A stretch of 53,665 bases of DNA from 1-14-0-10-45-29 sp041650255 (lineage in GTDB: Archaea; Micrarchaeota; Micrarchaeia; Anstonellales; Anstonellaceae), in assembly GCA_041650255.1 (NCBI GenBank), contig JBAZLL010000009.1, positions 1-53,665 on the forward strand. The letters are read 5' to 3'. How positions within the stretch are numbered: position 1 is the first letter of the stretch; the number at the start of each line of letters is the position of its first letter. Below are positions 52,704 through 53,665 of the stretch, one piece after another. A model generated the notes under the pieces. That model did not search any database, was not told the origin of the DNA, and saw only the letters and a program-made list of their open reading frames with translations. The translations under genes were made by a program, and so were the position numbers.

Positions 52704-52883
52704 TTATCTTATTTCAATATTTAGTTTTCTTGCCCGTTCCAAAGTCACATCTCTTTCTTTATTTGGCTTTGGATTTAGCAATGCCTCTAGTATGGTCTTG
52801 GCGCCCTGCCTGTCAAGCTCTATTACATAACTTATTGCTTTTGCCATAACATTTCCTTGTCTCATTACTGAATCCGCACTCAT
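52704..52883 (-). CDS. small soluble protein (59 aa)
   Basis: A 59-residue protein read directly from the minus strand, starting MSADSVMRQGNVMAKAI and ending RARKLNIEIR. It is charged and looks alpha-helical; the middle ELDRQGAKTILEALLNP is amphipathic. There are no cysteines, signal or membrane segment. A TTTAAG box lies about 26 bases before the ATG, the spacing seen for other leaderless genes here. I recognise no family. It accounts for most of the otherwise empty 52586-52931 stretch. Confidence 0.7.
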   Translation of the reverse strand: MSADSVMRQGNVMAKAISYVIELDRQGAKTILEALLNPKPNKERDVTLERARKLNIEIR

Positions 52884-52931
52884 AAGTTTAGACGCTTCTT
52901 TTGCTTAAATGTTCAATTCAGAGCTACTGAG

Positions 52932-53204
52932 TCATTTTGCAATTTCAACGCCATTCTCTTTTATTCTAGCAAGCCCGGATATTTTCATTTCTCTTCCATC
53001 TCTGGTTTTCTTCACAAGCCCTTCTTTTTCTAGAATACTAACATAATCGGTGCATTTTGTGTATGAAAGCTTGATTTTTTTGCTAATTTGAGATATGCTC
53101 AAAGTTTCATCTTGTGTAAGTTCAATTATCCTAAATCTGTATCTATTGGCAAGTGCCCTAAGCCTGTTGTATGTCGTTTCATGCTGAATGGGAATATTTC
53201 TCAT
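52932..53204 (-). CDS. winged-helix transcriptional regulator (ArsR-like)
   Basis: A 90-residue DNA-binding protein. LANRYRFRIIELTQDETLSI begins the winged helix-turn-helix, followed by SQISKKIKLSYTKCTDYVSI and LEKEGLVKKTRDGREM, the recognition helix and wing. This is the ArsR/MarR-like fold with a single effector-free domain. I chose ATG 53204 because a TATA box at 53227-53236 (minus) lies 27 bases upstream; the frame opening at 53291 would overlap the divergent gene. It probably controls the divergent exported-protein gene through the shared 78-bp region. Confidence 0.8.
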   Translation of the reverse strand: MRNIPIQHETTYNRLRALANRYRFRIIELTQDETLSISQISKKIKLSYTKCTDYVSILEKEGLVKKTRDGREMKISGLARIKENGVEIAK

Positions 53205-53243
53205 TACTCCGAATTCAGGGTAATGCTTATATATTTGAACAGA

Positions 53244-53259
53244 ACACCATATATAGTGT
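53244..53259. promoter_or_regulatory. imperfect palindrome over the divergent promoter
   Basis: ACACCATATATAGTGT is a 16-bp near-palindrome (ACAC-N-ATATAT-N-GTGT) that contains the TATA-like box of the gene at 53283 and is eight bases from the regulator's own TATA box. It is a natural operator candidate for the divergent winged-helix protein. Confidence 0.42.
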
Positions 53260-53282
53260 AATATAGTTGTTGGTGGGTATTT

Positions 53283-53665
53283 ATGGTGCATTTTGCAATT
53301 GGTTGGAGGGCATTTGTTCTTTTATTTTTGTTGGTAAGTTTTGCGGCGGCGTCAGAGCTTCAGTTCAGCACTCTAATAACTGACACTCTAGACAAAACAC
53401 TTGCGAACCGTATCAACACCCGCTCTGAGGACAGCTACACCACATTCATCACAACAAACGATGTGAATGCTGATGGTCTCAACTCATTGTCTCCTCTAAG
53501 AGGCTACAGTGACGGAACCCTTGGCACAAACTTGTACCAAATCGGTGGAGACCAATTCTCTGGCTTTAAGGACAGGCAGGTAACAGACCCACAAGCAGGT
53601 GGAGACTTTGCCTACACTGCAAGACAGGCATTTTGGGTAGGCTCAGGCACTGATGAAGTTAAATA
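53283..53665 (+). CDS. exported surface protein, 5' part only
   Basis: An open frame that runs off the window (127 full codons). It starts MVHFAIGWRAFVLLFLLVSF with cleavage likely after AAAS, then a polar, Asp/Gly/Thr-rich domain (NDVNADGLNSLSPLRG, GDQFSGFKDRQV). The signal peptide and the Gly/Asp/Asn-rich chain suggest a surface-layer or large secreted protein. Its base composition looks higher in G+C and less A-run-rich than the neighbours, as expected of a highly expressed gene or a transferred one. GGTGGG lies five bases before the ATG. The divergent winged-helix gene may regulate it. Confidence 0.72.
   Translation, partial: MVHFAIGWRAFVLLFLLVSFAAASELQFSTLITDTLDKTLANRINTRSEDSYTTFITTNDVNADGLNSLSPLRGYSDGTLGTNLYQIGGDQFSGFKDRQVTDPQAGGDFAYTARQAFWVGSGTDEVK

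Noticed and set aside
52646..52849. 67-codon plus-strand hydrophobic frame
   Set aside because: It is antisense to the 59-codon minus-strand gene, which has a promoter at the right distance and a coherent sequence.
53205..53291. Longer start for the winged-helix regulator
   Set aside because: It would place the regulator's own TATA box and the divergent promoter inside the gene and overlap the next start codon.

Overview
The window reads as a chromosomal stretch of a small-genome archaeon, most likely a DPANN lineage close to Micrarchaeota. Archaeal markers are a proteasome beta subunit, the KH/beta-CASP termination factor (aCPSF1/FttA), Pth2, aEF1B, a geranylgeranyl reductase, archaeal class I aldolase, a Rad50-like ATPase and a NurA-like nuclease. 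The best lineage clue is a 391-residue tRNA-splicing endonuclease with three fused units, the form known from ARMAN-type Micrarchaeota. Genes are compact and mostly short-spaced. Many first genes have a TATA-like box 23-28 bases before the start codon and almost no leader, while downstream genes carry GGTGA- or GAGG-type ribosome sites. The three tRNAs have no intron and no encoded CCA.

Layout. 0.1-4.7 kb: a small hypothetical gene, then a minus-strand set with a glycogen debranching enzyme, a membrane-anchored thioredoxin-like protein and a TrpC-like protein lacking its catalytic lysines; then pth2 with an overlapping hypothetical gene. 4.8-10.3 kb (plus): hypothetical, NurA-like nuclease, a 12-repeat cysteine-rich lipoprotein, an amino-acid dehydrogenase and a geranylgeranyl reductase. 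10.4-13.1 kb (minus): a surface beta-propeller/coiled-coil protein with a small membrane partner. 13.3-18.8 kb: a kinase-like protein, Rad50, aEF1B with a reduced zinc ribbon, and an RGG-tailed DEAD-box helicase. 19-23.2 kb: a large surface beta-helix protein and a DUF308-type membrane protein. 23.3-25.8 kb: tRNA-Arg, bacterial-type mnmA, galT, a cluster of hairpins and tRNA-Gly with a copy of its 3' end. 25.9-34.1 kb: an HExxH protein with a Bacteroidetes-like sorting domain, aldolase plus FBPase, a 17-bp minisatellite, endA, two MscS-type channels around tRNA-Cys, and a lipoprotein. 34.1-41.2 kb (minus): metG, a small membrane protein, fttA, psmB, a membrane protein and trxB. 41.2-46.9 kb (plus): phosphoglycerate mutase, class V aminotransferase, serA, serS and a SerK-like kinase. 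47-53.7 kb: small membrane and zinc proteins, a ferric-reductase-like protein, MarC, 2-oxoacid:ferredoxin oxidoreductase, an HTH regulator and the start of an exported protein.

Together the genes show gluconeogenic sugar metabolism (oxoacid oxidoreductase, mutase, aldolase, FBPase, debranching enzyme, GalT), serine synthesis linked to serine charging, thiol redox inside and outside the membrane, and a surface inventory that is mostly unassigned. The most unusual items are the cysteine-repeat lipoprotein, the HExxH protein, the kinase-like protein, the hairpin cluster at tRNA-Gly, the reduced zinc ribbon next to aEF1B, and the SerK-like gene near serA. Three genes under 60 residues (17129-17278, 47922-48035, 52704-52883) and one tail-like micro-ORF (45319-45396) were found by reading the sequence directly.
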